Below are positions 1 through 8,744 of a stretch of DNA of 64,000 nucleotides, in pieces. The position numbers were made by a program, and so were the translations under genes. Under the pieces are notes generated by a model. The model saw only the letters and a program-made list of their open reading frames with translations, made no database searches and was not told where the DNA came from. The stretch comes from Portibacter lacus (GTDB lineage: Bacteria; Bacteroidota; Bacteroidia; Chitinophagales; Saprospiraceae), in contig NZ_JAJNKA010000003.1 of NCBI RefSeq assembly GCF_021533215.1, forward strand, positions 434,001 to 498,000, given 5' to 3'. Positions within the stretch are counted from its first letter, which is position 1. Each line of letters opens with the position of its first letter.

Positions 1-382
1 TCCAGATTAAGAAAGCATTAAAAGTATACTTGAAAATCTCCCATCTGGAGATTTCAGGCCTCCATTTGAAAATCTTATCCTCGATATAGAGTAATGGGAT
101 CATCCCCACAAACATAAATGGTGTAACAGGTTTCGTCGGAAAACCAAGAAATAATATAAAACCTGCCAACGACGATAGCGCTAGAAGTTTAACCTTTTGG
201 GGATGCTTAGAATAAACTGGTAAAAGTAATGCGACAATGAGCACCCAGCAACTGATAAAAAAGTAAAGTGGTGTGTAGCCCCAGAATTTTTCGGCGCGCA
301 TTTCGAGTCCTGTAAAGACAATTACGATTGCTGCCCCTAATACTAATGCCCACCTTATAACTTTACCTAACGACTGACCCAT
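1..382 (-). CDS. Apolipoprotein N-acyltransferase-like protein, N-terminal part only (runs off window)
   Basis: An open minus-strand frame starts with ATG at 382 and runs through the left edge, giving about 127 residues. It is strongly hydrophobic, with at least three membrane segments. A stretch reading GFPTKPVTPFMFVGMIPLL resembles the N-terminal membrane region of Lnt, the enzyme that adds the third acyl chain to lipoproteins. The nitrilase-like catalytic domain that would prove this lies outside the window. The start codon sits inside the last codons of metG, a 20-nt overlap in another frame, so the two are probably co-transcribed and translationally coupled. The open frame and membrane character are seen directly; the Lnt name is a family-level inference. 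Another polytopic membrane protein is possible. Confidence 0.55.
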   Translation of the reverse strand, partial: MGQSLGKVIRWALVLGAAIVIVFTGLEMRAEKFWGYTPLYFFISCWVLIVALLLPVYSKHPQKVKLLALSSLAGFILFLGFPTKPVTPFMFVGMIPLLYIEDKIFKWRPEISRWEIFKYTFNAFLIW

Positions 383-2498
383 TCTCCCATTTTTCTTTAG
401 GGCTAACGAAACTTAACGTGCCTTCCTTGTCTTCAGCCATTAATATCATCCCGTTAGATTCGATTCCCTTAATTTTTCTTGGTGCAAGATTAACCAATAC
501 ACTTACTTCCTTTCCAGGTAGCTCTTCCGGCTTATAAAACTGAGCTATTCCTGAAACTACTGTTCTTTCTTCGAAGCCTAGATCTATTGTCAATTTCAAA
601 AGCTTGTCCGCTTTCTTCACCTTCTCGGCTGTTTTTATTGTAGCCGTACGAATATCTAATTTCGTAAAATCATCAAAACTGATCGTTTCTTTCACTGGAG
701 TTGCGATTTCCACCTTTTCTTCCACTTTTTCTGAAGCTTTCAATTTTTCTATCTGAGCATCGATTACATCATCTGGCATTCTCGAAAAGATATGACTAGC
801 TTCTCCAATTTTGTGTCCTGCTTCGATCAAACTTTCATCTTCGCAAAGTTTATTAAGCATATCCAAATATCCTGACGCAGGATCTATTGCTGGAACGTTA
901 AGCAACTCAGTAATTCTTGCTGAAGTAAACGGCATAAATGGCAGCGTTATCACTGATAATGCAGAAACATATTGTAGTGCCAAGTTCATCACCACTTTAA
1001 CAGTTTCTTCATCCTCTTTAATCAACTTCCATGGTTCGTTAAACTGCAGAATCTGATTTCCTCTTGATGAAATTTCCATTACTGTTTTCAAAGCTGAACG
1101 GAAATCAAATGTTCTGATGTATTCTGCGCAATCTTGGCACTTGTCATGAAGTTCTAGTAATTCAGAATCATGAAATCCCGGTTCGTCATCTTCACCTGAT
1201 ACCTCGATCATCAGATCCGCATCAAATTCAGGAACTACACCGTCGTAATATTTATTTGTAAGGACTACTACCCTATTTACAAAATTTGCTAAGTTATTGA
1301 CCAATTCATTGTTCACAGCATCTTGATACCCTTTCCAAGTAAACTCACTATCCTTGGTTTCAGGCATGTTCTTGATCATATAATATCTTAATTCATCTTC
1401 TTTACCAGGCAGGTCATCCAAGTATTCATTCACCCAAACTGCCCAATTCTTAGAAGTAGAAATCTTTCTTCCTTCTAGATTAACGAATTGATTCGCTGGT
1501 ACATTTACAGGGAGTATGTATTCTCCATGAGCCTTAAGAATTGCAGGGAAAATTAAGCAATGGAAAACGATATTATCCTTTCCGATGAAATGTATTAATG
1601 CAGTATCCTCATCCTTCCAATAAGGCTCCCAATCTTTATTATTATCCAGCGCCCATTGTTTAGTAGCGGAAATGTAGCCTATAGGCGCATCCATCCAAAC
1701 ATATAATTTCTTGCCTTCAGATCCTTCAATTTCTTGTGGCACATCTACTCCCCAGTCTAAATCTCTGGTCATCGATCTCTTCTGCAAGCCACCATCTAAC
1801 CAAGATTTACATTGACCTATAACGTGATTCTTCCAGTCTTCAGGATTATGCAATTCTACACCATCTACCTTTCCTGTCTCTATCCACTCCTTCAACCACG
1901 CTTCATATTTGTCTAATTGCAAATACCAGTGAGACGTCTTTTTCAAAATAGGAGTCGCATTGCTCAATGTAGAAATGGGATTAATTAACTCTGTAGGACT
2001 CAAGGAAGATCCACAATTTTCACATTGATCTCCATAAGCTTCCTCATATCCACATTTAGGGCAAGTTCCCTTGATATATCGGTCTGCTAAAAATTGCTCT
2101 GCTTTAGGATCATAGTATTGCTCAGATTCTTCTTTTACAAATTCGCCTTTGTTATTCAGTGTTCTAAAAAAGTCTTGGGAAGTTTCATGATGGATAGGTG
2201 CTGAGGTTCGATGATACTTATCGAAAGACAATCCTATTCTCGTAAATGCTTCTTTAAACTCTTCATGATAACGATCTACAACTTCTTGTGGCGTAATTCC
2301 ATCCTTCTGTGCTCTAATGGTAATTGCTGCTCCATGTTCATCACTACCACATACAAAAACTACATCTTTGTCCATCATTCTAAGAAACCGAACATAAATA
2401 TCTGCAGAGAGATACGCACCTGCCAAGTGTCCAATATGTAAGGGGCCATTCGCGTAAGGTAGTGCCGAAGTGACCAGAAATCGTTTTTTCGTGTTCAT
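363..2498 (-). CDS. metG: Methionyl-tRNA synthetase
   Basis: Charges tRNA-Met with methionine in the cytoplasm. The class I signature HIGH is in the N-terminal PYANGPLHIGHLAG stretch, and the KMSKS loop appears as KISTSKNW. A zinc-knuckle insertion with CPKCGY and CENCGS lies between them. The C-terminal 110 residues or so form an EMAPII/Trbp111-type tRNA-binding domain (FDDFTKLDIRTATI, ending in a GMILMAED motif), as in the dimeric bacterial form. I chose the start at 2498 (MNTKKRF); the upstream in-frame ATG at 2537 would add 13 residues that are not part of the family and would crowd the divergent gene. Length from this start is 711 residues, within the usual range for the long form. A near-match to the Bacteroidota -7 box (TATCTTCG on the minus strand, 2520-2527) lies just upstream. 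Confidence 0.97.
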   Translation of the reverse strand: MNTKKRFLVTSALPYANGPLHIGHLAGAYLSADIYVRFLRMMDKDVVFVCGSDEHGAAITIRAQKDGITPQEVVDRYHEEFKEAFTRIGLSFDKYHRTSAPIHHETSQDFFRTLNNKGEFVKEESEQYYDPKAEQFLADRYIKGTCPKCGYEEAYGDQCENCGSSLSPTELINPISTLSNATPILKKTSHWYLQLDKYEAWLKEWIETGKVDGVELHNPEDWKNHVIGQCKSWLDGGLQKRSMTRDLDWGVDVPQEIEGSEGKKLYVWMDAPIGYISATKQWALDNNKDWEPYWKDEDTALIHFIGKDNIVFHCLIFPAILKAHGEYILPVNVPANQFVNLEGRKISTSKNWAVWVNEYLDDLPGKEDELRYYMIKNMPETKDSEFTWKGYQDAVNNELVNNLANFVNRVVVLTNKYYDGVVPEFDADLMIEVSGEDDEPGFHDSELLELHDKCQDCAEYIRTFDFRSALKTVMEISSRGNQILQFNEPWKLIKEDEETVKVVMNLALQYVSALSVITLPFMPFTSARITELLNVPAIDPASGYLDMLNKLCEDESLIEAGHKIGEASHIFSRMPDDVIDAQIEKLKASEKVEEKVEIATPVKETISFDDFTKLDIRTATIKTAEKVKKADKLLKLTIDLGFEERTVVSGIAQFYKPEELPGKEVSVLVNLAPRKIKGIESNGMILMAEDKEGTLSFVSPKEKWENGSVVR

Positions 2499-2573
2499 AA
2501 TTTGCAAAAAAAATATCTGCGAAGATAGTGATTTCATAAAGATATGGATGTTTTATATATATTTATTTCTGAT

Positions 2574-3089
2574 ATGGATATGGAAGAGCATATAAAGTCT
2601 GGACATAATAAGAATCTGAATCAAGAATTAAACATCTATGTGGGTCATTCGCAAGAGAGATTTGATGAATTAATGCAGTATGTTCTGCATGATGAATATC
2701 GGCTGTGTCAGCGTGCTTCATGGACCTTAGGAAAAGTATGTGAAACGAGGCCATGGCTAATGGAGAAGTGGCTTCCTGAGATATTGAAAGCACTAGAAAA
2801 ACCTAAGCATGATGCGCTGATAAGGAATGTAGTTCGAGCTTTTCAAGGCATGGATGAGCTACCGGAAGAATACGAGGGTGAGATTTTCGAAAAGTGTTTT
2901 AATTATTTATTAGATCCTTCTTACGCGGTAGCGATTAAGGCTTTTTCCATGACCGTATGTCGCAAAGTTGCCATGAAATATCCCGATCTGAAACCGGAAC
3001 TTATAGAAGTGATAAATGATGTGCTTGTCAATGGATCTTCGGGAATATTAAGCAGAGGTCGGAAAGAAATATATTTGCTAAGTAAGTAG
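2574..3089 (+). CDS. HEAT-repeat-like hypothetical protein
   Basis: A small, probably cytoplasmic protein of about 170 residues, divergent from metG. It is almost entirely helical in appearance, with repeated helix pairs such as YRLCQRASWTLGKVCETRP and YAVAIKAFSMTVCRKVAMKYP. These resemble armadillo/HEAT-type repeats, which usually bind other proteins. No signal peptide or catalytic motif is visible. The earliest in-frame ATG is at 2544. I prefer 2574 or 2580 because the first ten residues look unrelated and the metG promoter must fit in the gap. The specific partner or role is unknown. Confidence 0.6.
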   Translation: MDMEEHIKSGHNKNLNQELNIYVGHSQERFDELMQYVLHDEYRLCQRASWTLGKVCETRPWLMEKWLPEILKALEKPKHDALIRNVVRAFQGMDELPEEYEGEIFEKCFNYLLDPSYAVAIKAFSMTVCRKVAMKYPDLKPELIEVINDVLVNGSSGILSRGRKEIYLLSK

Positions 3090-3376
3090 CCACGACATTT
3101 CGAGAACTGGCGTGAGTATTACTAATTTTCATAAAAAATATATAAGTATTTTAAATCCTTGAAAAACTGTACCAAATTTTGATACTAAATATTTGCTTAG
3201 ATGCTGAAGGATAAATTGGAATGGCCTTTAATCTGAAGGAGATGATAAAAGATTTTTTTCAATCAACATCTAAGAATATGATAATTTATAAAAACATCAT
3301 TATCAATACATATGAATATAAATTCTTAATTTTAAAAGAGATATTTTTATTTTGAACAGCCAAACTTTTTACACAC

Positions 3377-4978
3377 ATGAGATCTATATTTTTATTCTTC
3401 GTACTAGCCCTAAGCATAAATAGCATCCAAGGTCAACAAATTACACTCAATGATGAGTTTGCCTCCACAATTATAAAGGATGTACATTTCCTTGGCGCAG
3501 ATAGATATGTGCAAGCGCTAATCATCGAAGACTATGCAACGAAAGGGGTAATTCAATGGATCGAAAATAATCAAATTACAAAGCAAGTGATTATCGATAA
3601 TGAAATTGAAAACATGAGATTTAGAATAGAACCTGAAGGAATTAAATTAGATGTTCAAACTCATTTTTTCGAATGCGACTTGAATATTCCTACTTTTGAA
3701 TCCATTCTGCTAGATACGATTGCTAGTGATAAAATAAACTTCGCATACGACAATTTTCTGACCTTCGATTATATAGATGCTTACAATTTCGGTGACAGTG
3801 TTTCCTATTTTTTGACGAATGATAAAACGATTATAAAAAAGGATATAAAAGTTGAGAACGATTTAGTCTTCAATGTAGATTTCTTTGATAATTTGTTGGA
3901 TTTCAAATTTAAAAACGACAAAGTATTTATATACGGCGAAGATAGTCTCCTATCAATTAATATATATTCGGCGGATACCTCACTTTATGTGACTGGAGGT
4001 AATTATATTAATGATATGGCTGAAAAGGGAGAACTCTTATATGTTGTAGGTTCCGAATCGTTAGATATTTTCGATGAGAACGGAAGTAAAATAAATACAT
4101 TAGATTTCCCTGAAGATTTGAAATTTGCAGTTCAAATTTTGATAGAAAATGATCAAGTATTTTTGCTTGGAAATAATCTGGTAGATCATAAAGTAATCTA
4201 TGAATTGTTAAATGATGATTCATTCCTCCTTATATATGAAGAGAAAAATGAAACCATTGAAGTAAAAAATATGCATTGGAATCCATACGCAGGTTTAGTA
4301 CTGGTAGGCAATACGAAATATCAAGCTGATACATATAGTCAAAGTAGCAATGCGGTAATTATTGATCTAGAGAAGGAAGAAATAAATGCGCCAGACCTTG
4401 AATTAAGTATTGAAAATATAGAAGCGATAAAAAATGAAAATGCTGATGGCTATTATTTACAAGCAACCTTGCTAGTGACTAATCATAGTCAGGATACCGC
4501 TAGGAATATGAATATCTATTCAACTGTAGCAGATGTGGTGTGGTGTATGACAAGTAGGTTTATACATAATGAACAAGTTTTGTCTCCAGGAGAAAGCAGG
4601 CAAATTACTGAGAAGATTAATTTCTTTTACCCAACAGATCATATCAATGAGAATTTATGTTTCTGGGTCAATGGTTCTAACAGGTTGTTCGATCCGGAAA
4701 TTGAGAATCATTATGCGTGCCAGCAAGTTGTGGGAACCGAAGAGTTAAGTAAAATAAATCAAATTACTATTTCGCCGAATCCGGTGCAAGACGTTTTAAA
4801 TATTAATGGAGATTTCATAGGAAATACATACACCATATTTACAATGCATGGGCAGAAAATAGAGCAAGGATCATTTACAAATGAGATCAATACAGAAAGC
4901 CTTTTACCTGGTATATATTTCTTACAGGTAAGCAAAGAGGATAAGATGCAGACTTTAAAATTTGTTAAAGCAGAATAG
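3377..4978 (+). CDS. Secreted T9SS type A cargo protein, propeller-like (paralogue 1)
   Basis: A 533-residue exported protein. The first 20 residues are a signal peptide (ending SIQGQ). The middle is rich in short beta repeats of the type VFLLGNN and LYVVGSE, suggesting a beta-propeller. A CARDB-like beta-sandwich follows at roughly residues 345-455 (LLVTNHSQDTARNMNIYSTV). The end is a T9SS type A sorting domain (ISPNPVQDVLNI, then GIYFLQV and a basic tail), which directs export across the outer membrane and is usually cleaved. It is the first of three tandem genes with the same architecture and the most divergent. No catalytic residues are recognisable; the role of the family is unknown, with surface binding or adhesion being the simplest guess. 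Confidence 0.8.
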   Translation: MRSIFLFFVLALSINSIQGQQITLNDEFASTIIKDVHFLGADRYVQALIIEDYATKGVIQWIENNQITKQVIIDNEIENMRFRIEPEGIKLDVQTHFFECDLNIPTFESILLDTIASDKINFAYDNFLTFDYIDAYNFGDSVSYFLTNDKTIIKKDIKVENDLVFNVDFFDNLLDFKFKNDKVFIYGEDSLLSINIYSADTSLYVTGGNYINDMAEKGELLYVVGSESLDIFDENGSKINTLDFPEDLKFAVQILIENDQVFLLGNNLVDHKVIYELLNDDSFLLIYEEKNETIEVKNMHWNPYAGLVLVGNTKYQADTYSQSSNAVIIDLEKEEINAPDLELSIENIEAIKNENADGYYLQATLLVTNHSQDTARNMNIYSTVADVVWCMTSRFIHNEQVLSPGESRQITEKINFFYPTDHINENLCFWVNGSNRLFDPEIENHYACQQVVGTEELSKINQITISPNPVQDVLNINGDFIGNTYTIFTMHGQKIEQGSFTNEINTESLLPGIYFLQVSKEDKMQTLKFVKAE

Positions 4979-4991
4979 TATTTAAATAATA

Positions 4992-5036
4992 CAAGAGAAG
5001 TAGCGGAAAGCAGAACCCAACTTCTTGATTTTTTTA
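4992..5036 (+). terminator. Possible weak intrinsic terminator between paralogues 1 and 2
   Basis: CAAGAGAAGT can pair with ACTTCTTG (with a 2-nt bulge) across an 18-nt loop, followed by a run of seven T. The long loop and bulge make it weak; it may attenuate rather than stop transcription into the next gene. Confidence 0.35.
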
Positions 5037-5055
5037 TACCCAAATTATAATCAAC

Positions 5056-6654
5056 ATGAAAAATCTTTTAATCACATTAGTCCTACTCTTTGTGGGACAT
5101 TATTTTATATTCGCTCAAAACCCGATGGTTTTTGATCAGTATAATTCTTCTTATGTATCTGATTTAGAATACGTTAATGATAGTACCTATGTGGTTGCGT
5201 TAAGAGTTGGGAATGAAAAAAATCATTCAACTTTACAATGGTACAAAGATTCAGAATTTTTATATGACTTAGAATACTTTGACAGGGTAGCATCGCTTGA
5301 TATTCGCAAAGAAAATGATCATACATATCTGGATTATATTTTCGACCATAGCTGTGATTACATATGGAATGGATTTTCGACCATTTCAGCAGATACTAAT
5401 TGGGTAAGAAGTGAATTCGTTTTATTTGGAAATTATGGGGAATCACTTCAGGCAGTAAGAATTTCTGAATCATTAATTTTTGTCCTAAATAAAAATAAAC
5501 AGCTTATTCGCCCAGATACAAATGGCACTTCCCTTAAAACTGAACAAATAAATTTAAGTGGAGATGTAATTTTACAAAAACTGGATAATAAAATTGCTTT
5601 ATTAGGAGAGAATGAAAGCATCATTAAACAGGTGAAGGAAGCAGATTCCTCTGATATTATTTTAACACATTCAAATAATGCAGGTTTAAAGATTTTAAAT
5701 TATCAGAGTCAATATTATCTATTGGGTAAAGGAAACATAGGTGTTTTTGATATGGATGGTCAATTCATAAAATCTATAGAATTCCCAGATAATTTACGAG
5801 CCATTGATGTGATTATTGATCATGATGAGCAATTAATTATGCTAGGTAGTAAGGAAGAAAACAATACAACAACAAATTACCTATATCAATTATTAAGTGA
5901 TGGTGAATGGACAGAAATATATTCAATAGCTGAACCGCATTTGAATCTTAGAGAAATAAAACTGAAACCAAATAATGAGATTCTATTATTAGGGAGTATT
6001 TATGAAACTGAATATCGCGAAAGAGGATTTATATTAGATATTGCTGCCCCATTATCGTATTCACCCGATCTATCTATCGATTATTTAGGTGCTTCTATTA
6101 CTCAAAATGAAAATGGACATGACATCCTCGAAACATCTATTAGGGTTAACAATCTTGGTTCGACAGATGCATACAACGTTAATGTTTTTTCAACCGAATA
6201 TGGCTGTCATAATCCATCAGAATCCAGCTGTGAATGTCCAAAAATAGAGACGAGTTTTTCCTTTATTCCTGCTAACAGCAGTGTTGAAGTAAATATTGAA
6301 ACTTCAATTGAGACTACATTTACACTTAAACCTGAGCTTTGCTTTTATCTAAGTGGTGCAAAACAACATTACGATAAAAGTTTTGAAGATAATTTATCTT
6401 GTGACCTATTACTAGATACTGACGAGGTCGTTATCAAAGAATCCACATTCGATTTGTATCCGAATCCAGCAGGGCATGTACTCAGAAGTAAGTCAGCTCA
6501 ATTTACAGATGCTTTTGAAATTATTGATTTGCAAGGCAGGGTGGTTATGAATGATCAATATAGAACTGGTTTAAATATCAAAAATCTTATCTCAGGAATT
6601 TACTATGTAAGGAATATGGAGAGTAATGAAGTTTCTAAATTTATAAAAATATAA
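5056..6654 (+). CDS. Secreted T9SS type A cargo protein, propeller-like (paralogue 2)
   Basis: A 532-residue exported protein with signal peptide (ending FIFAQ) and the same plan as its neighbours: propeller-like N-terminal two thirds, a CARDB-like sandwich with a pair of cysteine-rich loops (ESSCECPKIETSFSF), and a type A sorting domain (FDLYPNPAGHVLRS, then GIYYVRN and a final KFIKI). The mature N-terminus, NPMVFDQYNSSYVSDLEY and onward, is nearly identical to that of the next gene even at the DNA level, while the rest has clearly diverged. This points to local gene conversion rather than a young whole-gene duplication. Only 11 bases separate it from paralogue 3, so the two are co-transcribed. 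Function unknown. Confidence 0.82.
   Translation: MKNLLITLVLLFVGHYFIFAQNPMVFDQYNSSYVSDLEYVNDSTYVVALRVGNEKNHSTLQWYKDSEFLYDLEYFDRVASLDIRKENDHTYLDYIFDHSCDYIWNGFSTISADTNWVRSEFVLFGNYGESLQAVRISESLIFVLNKNKQLIRPDTNGTSLKTEQINLSGDVILQKLDNKIALLGENESIIKQVKEADSSDIILTHSNNAGLKILNYQSQYYLLGKGNIGVFDMDGQFIKSIEFPDNLRAIDVIIDHDEQLIMLGSKEENNTTTNYLYQLLSDGEWTEIYSIAEPHLNLREIKLKPNNEILLLGSIYETEYRERGFILDIAAPLSYSPDLSIDYLGASITQNENGHDILETSIRVNNLGSTDAYNVNVFSTEYGCHNPSESSCECPKIETSFSFIPANSSVEVNIETSIETTFTLKPELCFYLSGAKQHYDKSFEDNLSCDLLLDTDEVVIKESTFDLYPNPAGHVLRSKSAQFTDAFEIIDLQGRVVMNDQYRTGLNIKNLISGIYYVRNMESNEVSKFIKI
5119..5228 (+). repeat. 110-nt direct repeat, copy A
   Basis: Bases 5119-5228 match 6729-6838 without a mismatch by eye, and similarity continues with scattered third-position changes to about 5270. 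Outside this patch the two genes differ strongly. It encodes the first 37 or so residues of the mature proteins. Confidence 0.9.
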
Positions 6655-6665
6655 AAACCACTCCT

Positions 6666-8279
6666 ATGAAATACTTAATATATTATACATTTTTACTTTG
6701 TCTGGGAACGAATATTTTAGAAGCCCAGAACCCGATGGTTTTTGATCAGTATAATTCTTCTTATGTATCTGATTTAGAATACGTTAATGATAGTACCTAT
6801 GTGGTTGCGTTAAGAGTTGGGAATGAAAAAAATCATTCGACTTTACAATGGTACAAAGATTCTGAATTTTTATATGATCTAAAATATGTAGACCAGGTTA
6901 CAAAGCAAAATCTTCGCAAAGTAAATGATCAATTATATCTAGATTACATCTATAGATATTACTGTGATGTTTTATCCAGTGGATTTATAACAATCCCAGC
7001 TGATACCAGCTGGGTTAGAAGTGAATATGCGCATCCATATTTATATTTCGGAGATACGCTTCAAGCGGTAAGAATTTCTGATTCTCTAAGTATTATATTA
7101 AATGAAAGGAATCAACTATTCTACAAGGATTCTAGTAGGCTTTCCTTCCAAACTGAACAATTATCTTTAAATGGAAATATCCTTCTACAAAAATTGGAAA
7201 CTAATATCGCTTTATTAGGAGACAATTCCAGCATTATTAGAGATGTAGCAAAACTAGATTCTTCAGATTTAGTATTGTCTCATGCGAATAATCGAGGTTT
7301 GGAAATCATTGTTTATAATGACAAATACTACCTTCTTGGATCTAAAAAGATAAGTATTTTTGAGAAGAATGGTCAACTTTTAGAAACGATAGAATACCCA
7401 GATAGTCTCCAGGTATTAGATATGATAGTTGATCATGAAGATAAATTACTGATTTTAGGAACAAAAGAAGATCAGAATATTCAATCTCATCATATATTTC
7501 AACTTATGGATCTCTTTTCTTGGGAAGAGACATATACAAATAGTGATCTAAATTTTAGTTTTAGAGAGATGCGTCTAAGCCCGAAAAATGAAGTTATTTT
7601 ATTAGGGAGTACCAAAATAAATGCAAATGAAAAAGAATATCCTGAGATGGGTGTAATTCTTAATACAAGCAATACTATTCAATATTCACCTGATTTTTCA
7701 ATTGAATACTCGGGCACATCAATTGAAATCGAATCTGATGCGTACTATAGAATTAAAGCTTCAGTTACGGTCAATAATCAATCTGATAAAGATGCATATA
7801 ATGTCCATGTTTATTCAACTGAATTTGGTTGTAGCTATGATTTCTACTTTTATTGCGGTTGCTTCAGTTTAAGGAATACCATTCCATATATTCCTGCAAA
7901 TAGCAGTGTTGATATTTATTTAGAAACTTTTATAGATACAATAATTGAATTAGTCCCAGAAGTTTGCTTCTATGTGAGTGGTGCAGACCAACTTTACGAT
8001 GTGAATCAAAATGATAATACTACATGTGGCTTACTTTTGGATGTTGAAGATCTAGATCTCAAAGAATCCGTATTGGACTTATTTCCGAATCCTGCCAGTC
8101 ATGTACTTAGAAGTAAATCAGCTGAATATGAAGATCAATTTGAAATTATAGACCTGCAAGGAAAAGTACTAAAACGTACAACTTACCAAGAGGGAATAAA
8201 TATTTACGATCTAAATCCTGGTTTCTATTTTGCGAGAGACCTAACAAACAGTACAATAGGGAAATTTCTAAAATTTTAA
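6666..8279 (+). CDS. Secreted T9SS type A cargo protein, propeller-like (paralogue 3)
   Basis: A 537-residue exported protein, third of the tandem set. It has a signal peptide (ending ILEAQ), a propeller-like body with repeated LLLG/ILLGS strands, a CARDB-like sandwich (SVTVNNQSDKDAYNVHVYST) with a short cysteine cluster (CSYDFYFYCGC), and a type A sorting domain (LDLFPNPASHVLRS, GFYFARD, KFLKF). The start of the mature chain is shared almost exactly with paralogue 2. Nothing enzymatic is recognisable. Variation between the three bodies with a fixed N-terminal patch and a fixed sorting tail would suit a family of surface-displayed binding proteins, but that is inference. Confidence 0.82.
   Translation: MKYLIYYTFLLCLGTNILEAQNPMVFDQYNSSYVSDLEYVNDSTYVVALRVGNEKNHSTLQWYKDSEFLYDLKYVDQVTKQNLRKVNDQLYLDYIYRYYCDVLSSGFITIPADTSWVRSEYAHPYLYFGDTLQAVRISDSLSIILNERNQLFYKDSSRLSFQTEQLSLNGNILLQKLETNIALLGDNSSIIRDVAKLDSSDLVLSHANNRGLEIIVYNDKYYLLGSKKISIFEKNGQLLETIEYPDSLQVLDMIVDHEDKLLILGTKEDQNIQSHHIFQLMDLFSWEETYTNSDLNFSFREMRLSPKNEVILLGSTKINANEKEYPEMGVILNTSNTIQYSPDFSIEYSGTSIEIESDAYYRIKASVTVNNQSDKDAYNVHVYSTEFGCSYDFYFYCGCFSLRNTIPYIPANSSVDIYLETFIDTIIELVPEVCFYVSGADQLYDVNQNDNTTCGLLLDVEDLDLKESVLDLFPNPASHVLRSKSAEYEDQFEIIDLQGKVLKRTTYQEGINIYDLNPGFYFARDLTNSTIGKFLKF
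6729..6838 (+). repeat. 110-nt direct repeat, copy B
   Basis: Second copy of the identical patch seen at 5119-5228; the first mismatch downstream is a silent A/G change at 6839. Confidence 0.9.
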
Positions 8280-8503
8280 ACAAGATTGTGCTCTTTCATT
8301 TTACTAGAGAAAAACTTCATAGTCTCAAAAGTTATGCAATGTGACACTTTAAAAAAGATATTGACCTCGTGGGGAAAAAGTCATATTTATATTTTCCGAT
8401 CCGGCAATCTATGATATTAAAAGGCTGACGGGAGATCAGTCTATTAAATCATCCTTTATTTAAAGTGACATTTTTGGACGCGCAATCAAGGTAAAGACTT
8501 CAT

Positions 8504-8534
8504 AAAAAAGGCAGCTGAATTATCAACTGCCTTT
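8504..8534. terminator. Hairpin terminator, outer unit
   Basis: AAAGGCAG-CTGA pairs with TCA-ACTGCCTTT around a short A/T loop, with one internal mismatch. A-run on the left and T-rich bases on the right suit bidirectional use, ending plus-strand paralogue 3 transcripts and any minus-strand read-through from nqrF. Confidence 0.6.
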
Positions 8535-8640
8535 ATTTATCTTCATTTATCAGGATCTGATCCCTTTAAACTCTAAACTTTAATCTTGAAACTAATAAAC
8601 ATTCATAGGCTCACCGAAAGTGGTACTATGAAGTTTTCAT

Positions 8641-8673
8641 AAAAAAAAGACAGCTGATAATTCAACTGTCTTT
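8641..8673 (-). terminator. Intrinsic terminator of the nqr operon
   Basis: On the minus strand, AAAGACAGTTGA pairs with TCAGCTGTCTTT and is followed by a run of eight T. It lies about 70 bases after the nqrF stop codon and is a diverged copy of the hairpin at 8504-8534. Confidence 0.75.
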
Positions 8674-8744
8674 ATATTTCTTAGTTCCTCAGAATCTGAG
8701 CTCTTTAAACTCTCAACTTTAAACTTCAATCTCTAAACTAATCC

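Larger units (their letters stand above)
8280..8744. other. Gene-free interval with a diverged tandem duplication
   Basis: No credible coding frame. The right half carries two related units of about 105 bases (roughly 8496-8606 and 8632-8742). Each consists of TTCATAAAAA, a hairpin with the core CAGCTGA...TCAACTG, an A/T-rich spacer with an ATCTGA or TCTGA motif, and a run of ACTCTAAACTTTAA-like bases. The units differ at many positions, so the duplication is old. The left half shows nothing I can name. Confidence 0.6.
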
